60,922 nt of DNA, from assembly GCA_017431785.1 (NCBI GenBank), contig JAFRKJ010000091.1, positions 1 through 60,922 on the forward strand. The letters are read 5' to 3'. Below the pieces are notes generated by a model that saw only the letters and a program-made list of their open reading frames with translations, was not told where the DNA came from and searched no databases. Each line of letters starts with the position of its first letter. Positions within the stretch are counted from its first letter, which is position 1. Below, piece after piece: positions 52,720-60,922 of this stretch. Position numbers and translations under genes: made by a program. The DNA is from Bacillota bacterium. Its GTDB lineage: Bacteria > Bacillota > Clostridia > Peptostreptococcales > Anaerovoracaceae.

Positions 52720-53214
52720 ATGGATGGAAGGCTTATAGCTGAGCTCTATGATAAATACAGAGAGGAAATACTGCTGTACGTATATTCGCTCTGTCATAGT
52801 ATGGAGGCTGCCGAAGATATCACGCAGGAAGTTTTCGTGAAGGCGATTCTGACGATACCGGAGCATCAGGAAAACCTCAGAGCGTGGCTCTACATGGTAG
52901 CCAGAAACCTGACATATAACCATAGCCGCAAGAACAAGAACAAGGCAAAGGCAGTAGAGAAGCTCAAACATGAATCAGGCGTTGAGGCTGATATCAGCGA
53001 AAAGGTGATTATGAAGGAGCAATACAAAGAACTCTACAATGCCATCGGCAGACTGAATGAGAACTATCGAGAGATATTGATCATGCAGTACTTCGGCAAC
53101 ATGCAGTTGAAAGATGTCGCTGCCGTGTTAGGCATCACACATGGTAATGCCAGGGCCTTGGCCCACAGGGCAAGGAGCAAGCTAAAAGAATTAATGGAGG
53201 AAAACCAGCCATGA
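52720..53214 (+). CDS. ECF-type RNA polymerase sigma factor
   Basis: 164-residue sigma-70-family protein with region 2 (about 1-75; SLCHSMEAAEDITQEVFVKA) and region 4 (about 110-160; LQDVA-like LKDVAAVLGITHGNARALAH) joined by a short linker, the layout of extracytoplasmic-function factors. AGGAAG precedes the ATG. It overlaps the membrane regulator gene by four bases (ATGA), the standard sigma/anti-sigma arrangement. Its promoter motif recurs before a surface-protein gene downstream. Confidence 0.92.
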   Translation: MDGRLIAELYDKYREEILLYVYSLCHSMEAAEDITQEVFVKAILTIPEHQENLRAWLYMVARNLTYNHSRKNKNKAKAVEKLKHESGVEADISEKVIMKEQYKELYNAIGRLNENYREILIMQYFGNMQLKDVAAVLGITHGNARALAHRARSKLKELMEENQP

Positions 53215-54428
53215 CATATCGTGAAAAACTTGAGCTGTACAGCCAGGGGAAGCTCGATGAACAACAGACAAAAGAAATAGAGAGAGAACTGGAAAAGCAG
53301 GAAGCGCTGGCCGACTATCTCTTCGAACACCAGGCGCCGCCGGGAATGGATGATCTGTTCGACGGAACGTCTCCTTTTGGTATCGATAAAGAGCAAGAGG
53401 CATCTGAGGTAAACGAAGAAACAGAAGATGAGTCGGCTGCAATTGCAAAGCAGATTAACAGTTCCATCAGAAGAGCCTTCATCAAAACCGGCGTGATCGC
53501 AACGATAATCGCCGTTATTCTCACCCTGTTTATCGTGTTTGCGCTGCCACATATCGTTTCGGCGTTTTACTATAACCCATCCCAAAGTATAGGCACAGAT
53601 AGTAATGGAGTTAAGGTTGAGCAGTTTGAACGGGATATGAGTGTATATTCAGAAATGTTTATGCCAGAACTGGGACCACAGATAAGCGTCGGTACTGAGA
53701 ATTATGGGTATGGGAATTATAGTTATTATCTCGATGCTCGTTTTGAAGTTGGATCAGATAACGAATACGAAGTAGTGAAACATGTTTATACTGGAAACAT
53801 TAAAAGAAATAGCGTGGTATGCTACAACTATGAAGAATTGGAATCCTTCAACAAACAGGAAAGTTATATTACTGGGGATGCCAATTCAGTATCAAGAGAG
53901 CTGGATAGAATGAACGAGACCGATTTGTATTATGCATACGTAACTCTTGATCGTGATGTGCCATATGAAGAATTTTACGCGGATTATGTAGGAAATGATG
54001 TGTACGGAACAAATGGGAGTTGGGTATGGTGCGGTGTCAGGGTTTCTGACGATGAAAAAATCAATGGCTATTATAATGAAGGATTTTTTGCAACAGCGTG
54101 CCAGAATCGTTCAAGCTGTGAATACGATGTGACTAAATACCCAAATCTGATATGGCAGGAAGGAAGTGAAGATATTGATACCGAGCAAAAGGCAATAACA
54201 CATTTCAAAAGCATGATTCGATATCTTACAGATAATGAGAAGTTTGCAAGTCTTGATAACCATTTGAATATAATGCATGATTTATGGAGTATTGATGAAA
54301 CAGAGAAATACATATCTAATAATGGCATAAATGTTTATGGTTTCATATATGTTTCGAACAAAAAACATATTGTAAATGTATCAAAAGATAACAATATTAT
54401 TCAAGTAGCAGTAAAGAATGCGTTTTAA
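53211..54428 (+). CDS. Membrane-bound anti-sigma factor (sigma factor regulator type)
   Basis: 405-residue single-pass membrane protein. The cytoplasmic part (1-90) starts with YREKLELYSQGKLDEQQTKEI and has an acidic middle. One helix lies at about 93-115 (GVIATIIAVILTLFIVF), and a large extracellular domain (about 118-405) follows. It resembles the Sigma_reg_N/Sigma_reg_C families. It would hold the ECF sigma factor at the membrane until an outside signal arrives. From about base 53,580 the DNA becomes clearly more AT-rich. GGAGG lies before the ATG. Confidence 0.83.
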   Translation: MTYREKLELYSQGKLDEQQTKEIERELEKQEALADYLFEHQAPPGMDDLFDGTSPFGIDKEQEASEVNEETEDESAAIAKQINSSIRRAFIKTGVIATIIAVILTLFIVFALPHIVSAFYYNPSQSIGTDSNGVKVEQFERDMSVYSEMFMPELGPQISVGTENYGYGNYSYYLDARFEVGSDNEYEVVKHVYTGNIKRNSVVCYNYEELESFNKQESYITGDANSVSRELDRMNETDLYYAYVTLDRDVPYEEFYADYVGNDVYGTNGSWVWCGVRVSDDEKINGYYNEGFFATACQNRSSCEYDVTKYPNLIWQEGSEDIDTEQKAITHFKSMIRYLTDNEKFASLDNHLNIMHDLWSIDETEKYISNNGINVYGFIYVSNKKHIVNVSKDNNIIQVAVKNAF

Positions 54429-54440
54429 GCAAGGATTAAT

Positions 54441-56954
54441 ATGATGAAGTCACAAACAATAAAAATAATGAACAACTCACTCATTATAGTCATAATTTCG
54501 GTTTTTTTGGTTGGAGCTAGTTGTTTTGGATATGCATATGGTAAAGGGAACACAACAGATATCACGGCGCCTACAATTGATGCATTGGTTATAAGAAACG
54601 CAGACAATATTGACGCGCAGGGAGAAATGACTATTGAGATAGATATCACAGAAGACGAATCAGGTTTAGGTCAAATATCACTCCAATTTGTGAATGAATT
54701 AGGCCATGTTGCAACAATAAAATATGAAACATTTGATGCCCCATTGTTTTCTGGAAGCTATGTAATAAAAATACCTATTGAGAATCGATTAGCAAACGGA
54801 GAGTATACGTTGACTACCGTTGATGTCATAGACATTAATGAGAATCCTCGCCTTTGTGAGATAGAAGGTGAAACTATTAACGTAGTTAATTCGACACTAG
54901 ATGGAATACCACCTGTGATTAATAGTATTTCCATCCTCAATCCAGAGGAGGTTGATGCAGGGGAAGATTTGGTGATAGACATTGATTTTACAGAAGAAAA
55001 TGGAATTAATGAAATATTGTTGATCTTTGTGCGTAAGGAGGGTCATGGAACAACGATAAGACAACCAATAGATCCACCACTCACTACAGGGAGGTATACA
55101 ATTGCCATCCCCCTTAATAACGAGTTTGAAAACGGCAACTATTCCCTACAGAGCGTTTCAGTTTTTGATGGTAATTCCTACGGACAATTTTTCAACAATT
55201 CTGAAGATGAGTATGTAATCAACGTTATTAATTCAACCGCTGATGCAACATATCCGGTTATTAATAGCATAGAGTTACAAACTCACAGCATTACACTTCC
55301 GGGTGTGTTACATATTAAGGTGGATTTTGAGGAGACTGATAACCCATATTGGATAGGGTTTTCTTTTCGCAATGAGGAGGGACATGAAATAGGCTTCATG
55401 AAGGAGTTGTCCTCTATAGAATCAGGGCAGCACACATTTGATTTTCTAATAAACCCTTTTGAAGAATCGGGTACTTATTCCTTATTATCGGCGGCAATTG
55501 AAGACAAAATGGGTAATCATACGGTTTATTGCCTAAATAAAGAAGATTTTGAAGGCATTTCTGCTCAACATTTTATGGATTTAAGCACGATTTGTGAGAA
55601 TCGGGAATTAATTTTAAAGAGTGCATTTGAAGTGTCGTTCTATAAATCAAGCGGGGCCATTTCATCATTATTAGAAAGCATTAATAATGCAGAGGAGGGT
55701 AGTGTTGGTATTATTGACTGCAGAACAAACACAATCATACCAAAAGAAGTTTTTGAAGCAATTGCTGGGAAAAACATTACTCTAGTTTTTCAGGATGAGG
55801 ATATCCAATGGGTTTTCGAAGGCCTAAAAGTAAAAAAAGAGAAATGTAAAGACATTGATTTGGCGACAAACATACATGGAGAAAACGGCAAGAATCTGGG
55901 ATATGTTGATGATAGTGAAGTCCTGGTAATTGACTTCATGGACAACGGAGAATTACCAGGAGAGGCGACAGTAAGAATCAGCGATGCTTTTATTTCAGCG
56001 AAATATATGGGTGGCACTAAGCACCTGATGTTGTCTTATGTTGATGGAAATTGTATCACTGTTGAAGATACAAACGTAATAATAGAAGAAGATGAAGCAG
56101 CCGTTCTCAAAATAACACATAATTCTAGATATATATTATCAAGTGGGCCGCTTTCGATTGATGATGCAAAGGTGTCTGTTTCAAATTGTATATATAACGG
56201 AGATTGGCTGAATCCATCTGTAACAGTAACACTTAATGGCAAAAAACTGGATTCAAAGTACTACACGAAGAAATATGATAATAATAAGAATGTTGGAACA
56301 GCGACGGTAAAAGTGAGTGGCAGAGAATCTTTCGGCTACAAGGGAGAGGCATCGGGAACATTTCACATCAACCCGAAAAAAGCAGTCATTTCCAAGGTGT
56401 CTGTTGGACAGAAGAAAATCATTGTGGCGATGAGCACAAAACCGTCCGCAACAGGTGGAACAACCTATAAGATCGAGTACAGAGTTGCAGGGCAGGGAAG
56501 TTGGAAGTCAACGACAACAACCAGCAATACAAGGACGATACAAAAGCTGCAAGCGGGAAAGAAATATCAAGTAAGAGTCAAAGCGTATAAGGGCGCAAGA
56601 GTGGGTGCCGTCAGCGCAACTAAGACTTCCGCCAAAGTCCTCAGTCCTCCGAAGGTCAAAAAAGCAAACCCAATAACTGTCACTACAACGACCAAAAAAG
56701 TTAAGGCATCAAAAGTTAAAAAGGCAGCGCAGACGGTAAAAGCAATCACCGTAAGCAAGGCGAAAGGAACGGTAACCTATTCAAAGGTCAGCGGAGCTAA
56801 AAAACTAACAGTCAACAAGAAGACAGGGAAGATAACCGTAAAGAAAAAAACAAAGAAGGGGACTTATAAAATAAAAGTAAAAGTGAAAGCTGCCGGAACA
56901 GCTAATTACGCAGCGAAGACAAAAACTGTCCAAGTAAAGATCAGAGTGAAGTGA
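54441..56954 (+). CDS. Large exported surface protein with Ig-like repeats, FN3 domain and basic tail
   Basis: 837-residue protein with an N-terminal hydrophobic signal/anchor (about 10-30). Three repeats of about 110 residues follow (roughly 35-150, 152-268 and 270-385), each beginning with a PTID/PVINSI strand. A divergent central domain, an MBG-type segment (about 575-640), a fibronectin type III domain (645-735) and a strongly Lys/Thr-rich Ig-like C-terminus come after. No LPXTG anchor is present; the basic end may bind wall polymers. It is 12 bp behind the anti-sigma gene and so within the operon. DNA is AT-rich. Confidence 0.8.
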   Translation: MMKSQTIKIMNNSLIIVIISVFLVGASCFGYAYGKGNTTDITAPTIDALVIRNADNIDAQGEMTIEIDITEDESGLGQISLQFVNELGHVATIKYETFDAPLFSGSYVIKIPIENRLANGEYTLTTVDVIDINENPRLCEIEGETINVVNSTLDGIPPVINSISILNPEEVDAGEDLVIDIDFTEENGINEILLIFVRKEGHGTTIRQPIDPPLTTGRYTIAIPLNNEFENGNYSLQSVSVFDGNSYGQFFNNSEDEYVINVINSTADATYPVINSIELQTHSITLPGVLHIKVDFEETDNPYWIGFSFRNEEGHEIGFMKELSSIESGQHTFDFLINPFEESGTYSLLSAAIEDKMGNHTVYCLNKEDFEGISAQHFMDLSTICENRELILKSAFEVSFYKSSGAISSLLESINNAEEGSVGIIDCRTNTIIPKEVFEAIAGKNITLVFQDEDIQWVFEGLKVKKEKCKDIDLATNIHGENGKNLGYVDDSEVLVIDFMDNGELPGEATVRISDAFISAKYMGGTKHLMLSYVDGNCITVEDTNVIIEEDEAAVLKITHNSRYILSSGPLSIDDAKVSVSNCIYNGDWLNPSVTVTLNGKKLDSKYYTKKYDNNKNVGTATVKVSGRESFGYKGEASGTFHINPKKAVISKVSVGQKKIIVAMSTKPSATGGTTYKIEYRVAGQGSWKSTTTTSNTRTIQKLQAGKKYQVRVKAYKGARVGAVSATKTSAKVLSPPKVKKANPITVTTTTKKVKASKVKKAAQTVKAITVSKAKGTVTYSKVSGAKKLTVNKKTGKITVKKKTKKGTYKIKVKVKAAGTANYAAKTKTVQVKIRVK

Positions 56955-56981
56955 TTGTTAAAAAACTTTTTCTTCATCAAC

Positions 56982-57035
56982 CAGAAAAAATGTGTAACAT
57001 TATTCGATTTGAAGTGTTATAAGAGTAGGACTTCA
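56982..57035 (+). promoter_or_regulatory. ECF-type promoter of the second surface-protein gene
   Basis: CAGAAAAAATGTGTAACATT with TGTAAC at 56995-57000, 17 bp, then GTTATAAGAG from 57018 and TAGGACTTCATAG after it. It aligns base for base with the promoter before the sigma gene from the -35 flank through the -10 and beyond. Confidence 0.7.
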
Positions 57036-57064
57036 TAGAAGGATCAGTTTTACAGGAGGAAAGA

Positions 57065-58930
57065 ATGAAAAGGAACAAATTGTTGAGCTGGATACTGTCA
57101 CTGGTCATGGCGCTTACTGTTTTTTGCATTCCGACAGGTGGAGCTTATGCAGAGGAAAATGAAGAAGATGAATTGGGCCTTTCTGTCAATGTGCAGGATA
57201 GTGAGGTTTTTCTTGAAGATGAGGTAGAATACAGTGCGATTCTGAAGGGTACAGACAAAGCCTTCAGCAAACAAATCACTTTGAAGAAAAAGAACGAAGA
57301 CGGAACCTGGAAACCGTATTGGGGCATATCTAAGTTGATATGGCATAACGCTGACCCTTCTGTTGCCGGTTTATCGCTGCAGGTACCAGGTTATGAGAGT
57401 TATATCACATATGATGAAGAAACAGTGATGTATGATAGTGGATATAATGGGTATGGCACAACGGGTGTCTGTCCTTTCCTCAGGCTTGTTCCAAAGAAAG
57501 CCGGGGATGTGCATTTGAGTGCGGAGATATTCGAAGAGAATGAAGAAGGAGAAGAAAGTGTTGAACCTAAAACTCTTGACCTGACGATTCATATTTCAGA
57601 TGAGGATGTAATACATTACTGTTTTGCAAAATGCGTTTTTCATGAAGACACAGGGGAGATAGAATATATCCCGCTCGGGACAGAAATCAACTATGAAGAA
57701 GAAAGTGAAAATGGCGAACGTGGAGTAGAACTTACTGTTTTTCATGATAGATATGGCAGTTGGCAGATTTTTAAGAATATCACCAAATTAGTTTGGCATA
57801 ACGACAACCCTGAGGTTGCAACTTTAGCCTATGATGGAGATGATGGAAGTATTGAGTCATCTGAGCAAACGGTTATTCCGACAGCTCATGGTGACGGAAC
57901 GATACCTTCGTCAGTAAGAATTCGGCCCCAAAATGGTGGAACTGTAACTCTGAGCGTGGATGTATATGGCGCATATAATCTTGAATGGGATCACGAGTGT
58001 CTTATGGCTACAGTACCTATCAAGATAACGATACCACAAATAGCTGCAGATAGGATTAAATTCAGCGAGTACTTGAATAACGACCGGCGTGGCTACATCA
58101 CCAATGCAGATTATGATACACAGACGGTGATAGGCGAGTTTCGTACAGCGAATGATTACTATGCTGGCGGGTACGATGGTACTGCCTACAAAGTTACCAA
58201 TACTGATATTAAAAACATGGTCGTTACAGTAAAAGTGGGTAATAATACTTATACAACGAAACCATACTATGTCAGTGATCCTGGCGCTTACAGGTACAAA
58301 GTCAAATTTGCAAAAGTTGCTGCCGGAACAGCAGTAACCGTAACTTACAAGATGGGGGCATACAGCAGAACAGAAAAAAATAAAGTGAAGAAAAAAGTGA
58401 CGCCAACGGTCATATACAAGAATCAAGTCTATAACGGTAAGTTCCTCAAGCCAAAAGTCACCGTTAAAGTAGGGAATACGACGTTGAAACAAGGCACAGA
58501 TTACCATCGTGAAGGTGTAGGAAAAAAGAACGTTGGCAAAAACAGCTTTGAACTATTTGCCAATGTCCAGGATTCTCCGAACGGCAAATATAGCTTTTAC
58601 GTAGTGAAAAGCTACAATGTCAATCCTATCGGAACTTCACTCAAGTCGCTGACAAAGGCAAAGAAAGCGATTACAGTCAAGTGGAATAAGCAGGCAACCA
58701 AGATGTCAACTTCAAGAATCACCGGATATCAGATTCAGCTGGCGACCAACAGCGGGTTTACAAAGAACAAAAAGCTGGTAACGGTCAAGGGATATGCAAC
58801 GGTTTCTAAGAAAGTTAAAAAGCTTAAGAGAAAGAAAAGATACTATGTACGAATCAGAACATACAAGATCGTAGGCGGAACGAAATACTACTCCACATGG
58901 TCAAAATCCATGAATGTTAAGACAAAGTAA
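57065..58930 (+). CDS. Exported surface protein with two Ig-like repeats and C-terminal FN3 domain
   Basis: 621-residue secreted protein. The signal peptide (1-29, cut AYA-EENEE) is followed by two long Ig-like repeats (about 34-180 and 185-325) recognisable by ISKLIWHNADPSVA and ITKLVWHNDNPEVA. An MBG-like segment (about 455-520) and a fibronectin type III domain (about 525-620) end the protein; the C-terminus is basic. AGGAGG precedes the ATG. It has its own ECF-type promoter and a terminator after it. No sorting signal is seen. Likely envelope-associated adhesin or wall-binding protein. Confidence 0.82.
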   Translation: MKRNKLLSWILSLVMALTVFCIPTGGAYAEENEEDELGLSVNVQDSEVFLEDEVEYSAILKGTDKAFSKQITLKKKNEDGTWKPYWGISKLIWHNADPSVAGLSLQVPGYESYITYDEETVMYDSGYNGYGTTGVCPFLRLVPKKAGDVHLSAEIFEENEEGEESVEPKTLDLTIHISDEDVIHYCFAKCVFHEDTGEIEYIPLGTEINYEEESENGERGVELTVFHDRYGSWQIFKNITKLVWHNDNPEVATLAYDGDDGSIESSEQTVIPTAHGDGTIPSSVRIRPQNGGTVTLSVDVYGAYNLEWDHECLMATVPIKITIPQIAADRIKFSEYLNNDRRGYITNADYDTQTVIGEFRTANDYYAGGYDGTAYKVTNTDIKNMVVTVKVGNNTYTTKPYYVSDPGAYRYKVKFAKVAAGTAVTVTYKMGAYSRTEKNKVKKKVTPTVIYKNQVYNGKFLKPKVTVKVGNTTLKQGTDYHREGVGKKNVGKNSFELFANVQDSPNGKYSFYVVKSYNVNPIGTSLKSLTKAKKAITVKWNKQATKMSTSRITGYQIQLATNSGFTKNKKLVTVKGYATVSKKVKKLKRKKRYYVRIRTYKIVGGTKYYSTWSKSMNVKTK

Positions 58931-58949
58931 GATGCCATATAGCACGGCA

Positions 58950-58985
58950 AAAGGGCAGTCGCAATAGACTGCCCTTTACCTTTTA
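58950..58985 (+). terminator. Terminator after the surface-protein gene
   Basis: AAAGGGCAGTC (58950-58960) pairs GACTGCCCTTT (58967-58977) around GCAATA, followed by ACCTTTTA. Confidence 0.85.
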
Positions 58986-59040
58986 TGGTATAATTTCCTA
59001 TCAGTTTAAATCATTCCACGAACGTCAAAGGGTGATCGGC

Positions 59041-60922
59041 ATGAAGCATTTCGGGCGCAGACTTCCTGCGGTCCTTTTGGGATTCATTCTCATAGCGATG
59101 ATGGTTCTGGCGGTGCCGGCGGAGGTGTTCGCAGAAGATTACGGTTCTTCTGTGCCGACGCGGGTCACCAAGTATTTTAATGTGGACGTTCAGGTCAATG
59201 AAAACAACAGCTACGAGTTTACGGAGACCGTGGGGACCGTCTTCAACACGGAAGGGCACGGGATCTACCGGAACGTGCCGACGACTTTCGACGGCATCAG
59301 TGAGAAGGTCGACTCCGGCTGGTGTGCGACCGATCCTGTAGAGATCTATGAAGAAAACGGATACTACGTGATGCAGATGGGATCCGGCTCAAGTTATATC
59401 TACGGTGACCATGAGTTCAAATACGGATATAGAATGGCCTTCAGAGATGACAGGGACGATTCAGGCGACTATATGTATATAGATGTACTTCCGACTGATT
59501 GGCAGACCCCGATTGAATCTTCCGAGATCACTGTCACAATGCCGAAGGATATCGAAGAAGACTGGACGACTGTATATATTGGAAAATACGGTTCCGAGTA
59601 CGATGATACAACGGATTCCTGGGAACTGGAAGGAAACAGGACGATCAGAATCAAGGCAGAGGATCTGGATAAGGGCGTGGGAATCACGGTTCTGACGAAG
59701 CTTCCGGAAGGTTACTGGGTCGGCGAGGATGACGGTAATGGGACCAGAACGACAGCAACGGCCCTGCCGGCGATTCTGGCGCTTTTGCTTGGGGCTCTTT
59801 GGACGAGGTTCGGCAGGAGACAGCACATCGTGGAAACAATCGAGTTCCGTCCGCCGGAAGGGGTTACCCCTGCGGAGATCGGTCTCATTATCGACGGAGT
59901 TCTGGACAAGAAGGACATGGTATCCATGTTCGTCTACTTCGCCCACAAAGGCTACATGACAATTGAAGAAGAAAAGAAGAAAAGATTCATCTTCACGAAG
60001 CTGAAGGACATAGACGATAGCGAGAAAGAATTCGCAAAGATGCTCTTCAATGGGCTTTTTGAAGATGGAGATGTCATATATACGAAGAATATGGGAGAAG
60101 ACTTCGCATACAGCTACCGCGCTGCATGCGACACGCTGGAAGCACAATTCGGCGATGTGATTCCGACTTCGACGAAAGTTCTGCAGAGACTCAGCGGCCT
60201 CGCAATGATTATTCTCGCAGTTGCAGTTCCGATTATGGGAATTGGCTATATGCTGCGGCCGGATGGATATGTCTTCGGTTCGATCATCACCGCGTTCATT
60301 GCGATGTTCATGACGGGACGGCTGAGAAACAGCTACCGGAACAGAATGTCCGGGAAAAAGACGGGATCGAGGGTTTACCGGATCATACTCTGGGCAATCG
60401 ATGCAGCGGCTCTTCTGGTGACAGCGGTCGGCGTCGGCAGTGCTTTTGAGAGCGTTATCGTAGGCGCGATATACTTCATCGGGTTCGGCGCGAGCCAGTT
60501 CTTCAATGTGTACTGCGGCAGACTTTCGGATAGTGCGGCCGGAATCATGGGCAAAGTGTTGGGCTTGCGAACCTTTATCAAGACGGCAGAGGTCGACCGG
60601 ATCGAAGCCCTTGTCGAGGAAGATCCGGAATACTTCTACAGCATTCTGCCGTACGCCTATGTTATGGGGCTGACGAACAAGTGGATCAAGAAGTTCGAGA
60701 ACATAAATGTGATGGCGCCTGACTGGTATCATACCTATAACACGACCGGAACATATATGCCGATATTCTACATGAACGACTCAATGAGCGGCATGACGAG
60801 CGCAGTCACGACATCGATTGCGCCGCATCTTCCGGCGGGAACGTTTAGTGGAAGCGATATCGGCGGCGGCTTCTCCGGCGGTGGTTTCTCCGGTGGAGGC
60901 GGTGGATTCTCCGGCGGCGGAG
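59041..60922 (+). CDS. DUF2207 membrane protein (3' end beyond window)
   Basis: Partial: 627 codons are present and the frame is still open at the window edge. It has a signal peptide (about 1-31), an extracellular DUF2207 domain (32-230; YFNVDVQVNENNSYEFTE, GHGIYRNVP), a helix near 237-255, a cytoplasmic stretch, then further helices at about 380-425 and 440-480. The C-terminus enters the Gly/Ser/Phe-rich tail (SGGGFSGGG repeats) typical of this family. TATAAT near 58990 and AAAGGG before the ATG support the start. Function unknown. Confidence 0.86.
   Translation, partial: MKHFGRRLPAVLLGFILIAMMVLAVPAEVFAEDYGSSVPTRVTKYFNVDVQVNENNSYEFTETVGTVFNTEGHGIYRNVPTTFDGISEKVDSGWCATDPVEIYEENGYYVMQMGSGSSYIYGDHEFKYGYRMAFRDDRDDSGDYMYIDVLPTDWQTPIESSEITVTMPKDIEEDWTTVYIGKYGSEYDDTTDSWELEGNRTIRIKAEDLDKGVGITVLTKLPEGYWVGEDDGNGTRTTATALPAILALLLGALWTRFGRRQHIVETIEFRPPEGVTPAEIGLIIDGVLDKKDMVSMFVYFAHKGYMTIEEEKKKRFIFTKLKDIDDSEKEFAKMLFNGLFEDGDVIYTKNMGEDFAYSYRAACDTLEAQFGDVIPTSTKVLQRLSGLAMIILAVAVPIMGIGYMLRPDGYVFGSIITAFIAMFMTGRLRNSYRNRMSGKKTGSRVYRIILWAIDAAALLVTAVGVGSAFESVIVGAIYFIGFGASQFFNVYCGRLSDSAAGIMGKVLGLRTFIKTAEVDRIEALVEEDPEYFYSILPYAYVMGLTNKWIKKFENINVMAPDWYHTYNTTGTYMPIFYMNDSMSGMTSAVTTSIAPHLPAGTFSGSDIGGGFSGGGFSGGGGGFSGGG

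Noticed and set aside
59461-60732. 423-codon open frame on the minus strand
   Set aside because: It lies wholly opposite the DUF2207 gene, lacks a ribosome site and has no recognisable domain; it is an antisense artefact.

Overview
The window looks like chromosome from an anaerobic amino-acid-fermenting member of the Clostridia (Firmicutes). The main evidence is a complete oxidative ornithine-fermentation set: 2,4-diaminopentanoate dehydrogenase, the two 2-amino-4-ketopentanoate thiolase subunits, both D-ornithine 4,5-aminomutase subunits, and a MutL/GlmL-type protein. Strong AGGAGG ribosome sites, ScpA/ScpB, a NhaC-type antiporter, FHA-FtsW and DUF3048 lipoprotein families, and moderate GC also fit. 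Peptostreptococcales/Anaerovoracaceae (Clostridiales Family XIII) is my best guess; no 16S gene is present to settle it. No rRNA, tRNA, intact insertion sequence, prophage or CRISPR array was found.

Layout. 1-7650: ornithine operon, preceded by a near-perfect sigma-54 promoter and punctuated by hairpins. A large structured element (5636-5777) separates the mutase from its presumed reactivator. 7780-14040: MATE transporter, BirA, and a heterodimeric ABC exporter. 14138-20380: a membrane protein with 34-residue tandem repeats, a hotdog thioesterase, then housekeeping genes (prfA, threonylcarbamoyl-AMP synthase, rpiB, upp, tyrS). 20443-27583: PhzF-like isomerase, putrescine-type aminotransferase divergent from ornithine racemase, scpAB, NhaC-family antiporter. 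27670-33714: endonuclease IV with a TSCPD protein, DUF3048 lipoprotein, and a PBP plus FHA-FtsW pair. 33792-39507: AEC carrier, ABC exporter, two-piece ThrE-type exporter, ACT protein and UPF0210 protein. 39520-44183: LysR regulator, an unknown 67-residue protein, an isocitrate/isopropylmalate-type dehydrogenase, GntR regulator and a serine hydrolase. 44184-47273: a gene-poor stretch, DUF1002 and DUF202 proteins, a second AEC carrier, and a 74-bp tandem repeat array. 47274-51061: Orn/Lys/Arg decarboxylase and a two-gene DNA-repair unit with LexA boxes. 51080-60922: a surface-protein locus built round an ECF sigma factor and its membrane regulator, ending in a DUF2207 protein cut by the window edge.

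How the genes fit together. Ornithine racemase (23283) would make the D-ornithine used by OraSE, although it lies 18 kb from the main operon. A putrescine-type aminotransferase and an Orn/Lys/Arg decarboxylase widen the ornithine/polyamine theme. The ECF locus appears to form a small regulon: one promoter motif (TGTAACA, then AGTGTT at fixed spacing) precedes both the sigma-factor operon and a downstream surface-protein gene. The most useful new observations are that motif, the LexA boxes over the radical SAM/DUF4130 promoter, a set of genes that look leaderless (extended -10 six bases before ATG), the structured element in the ornithine operon, and the 74-bp hairpin array.
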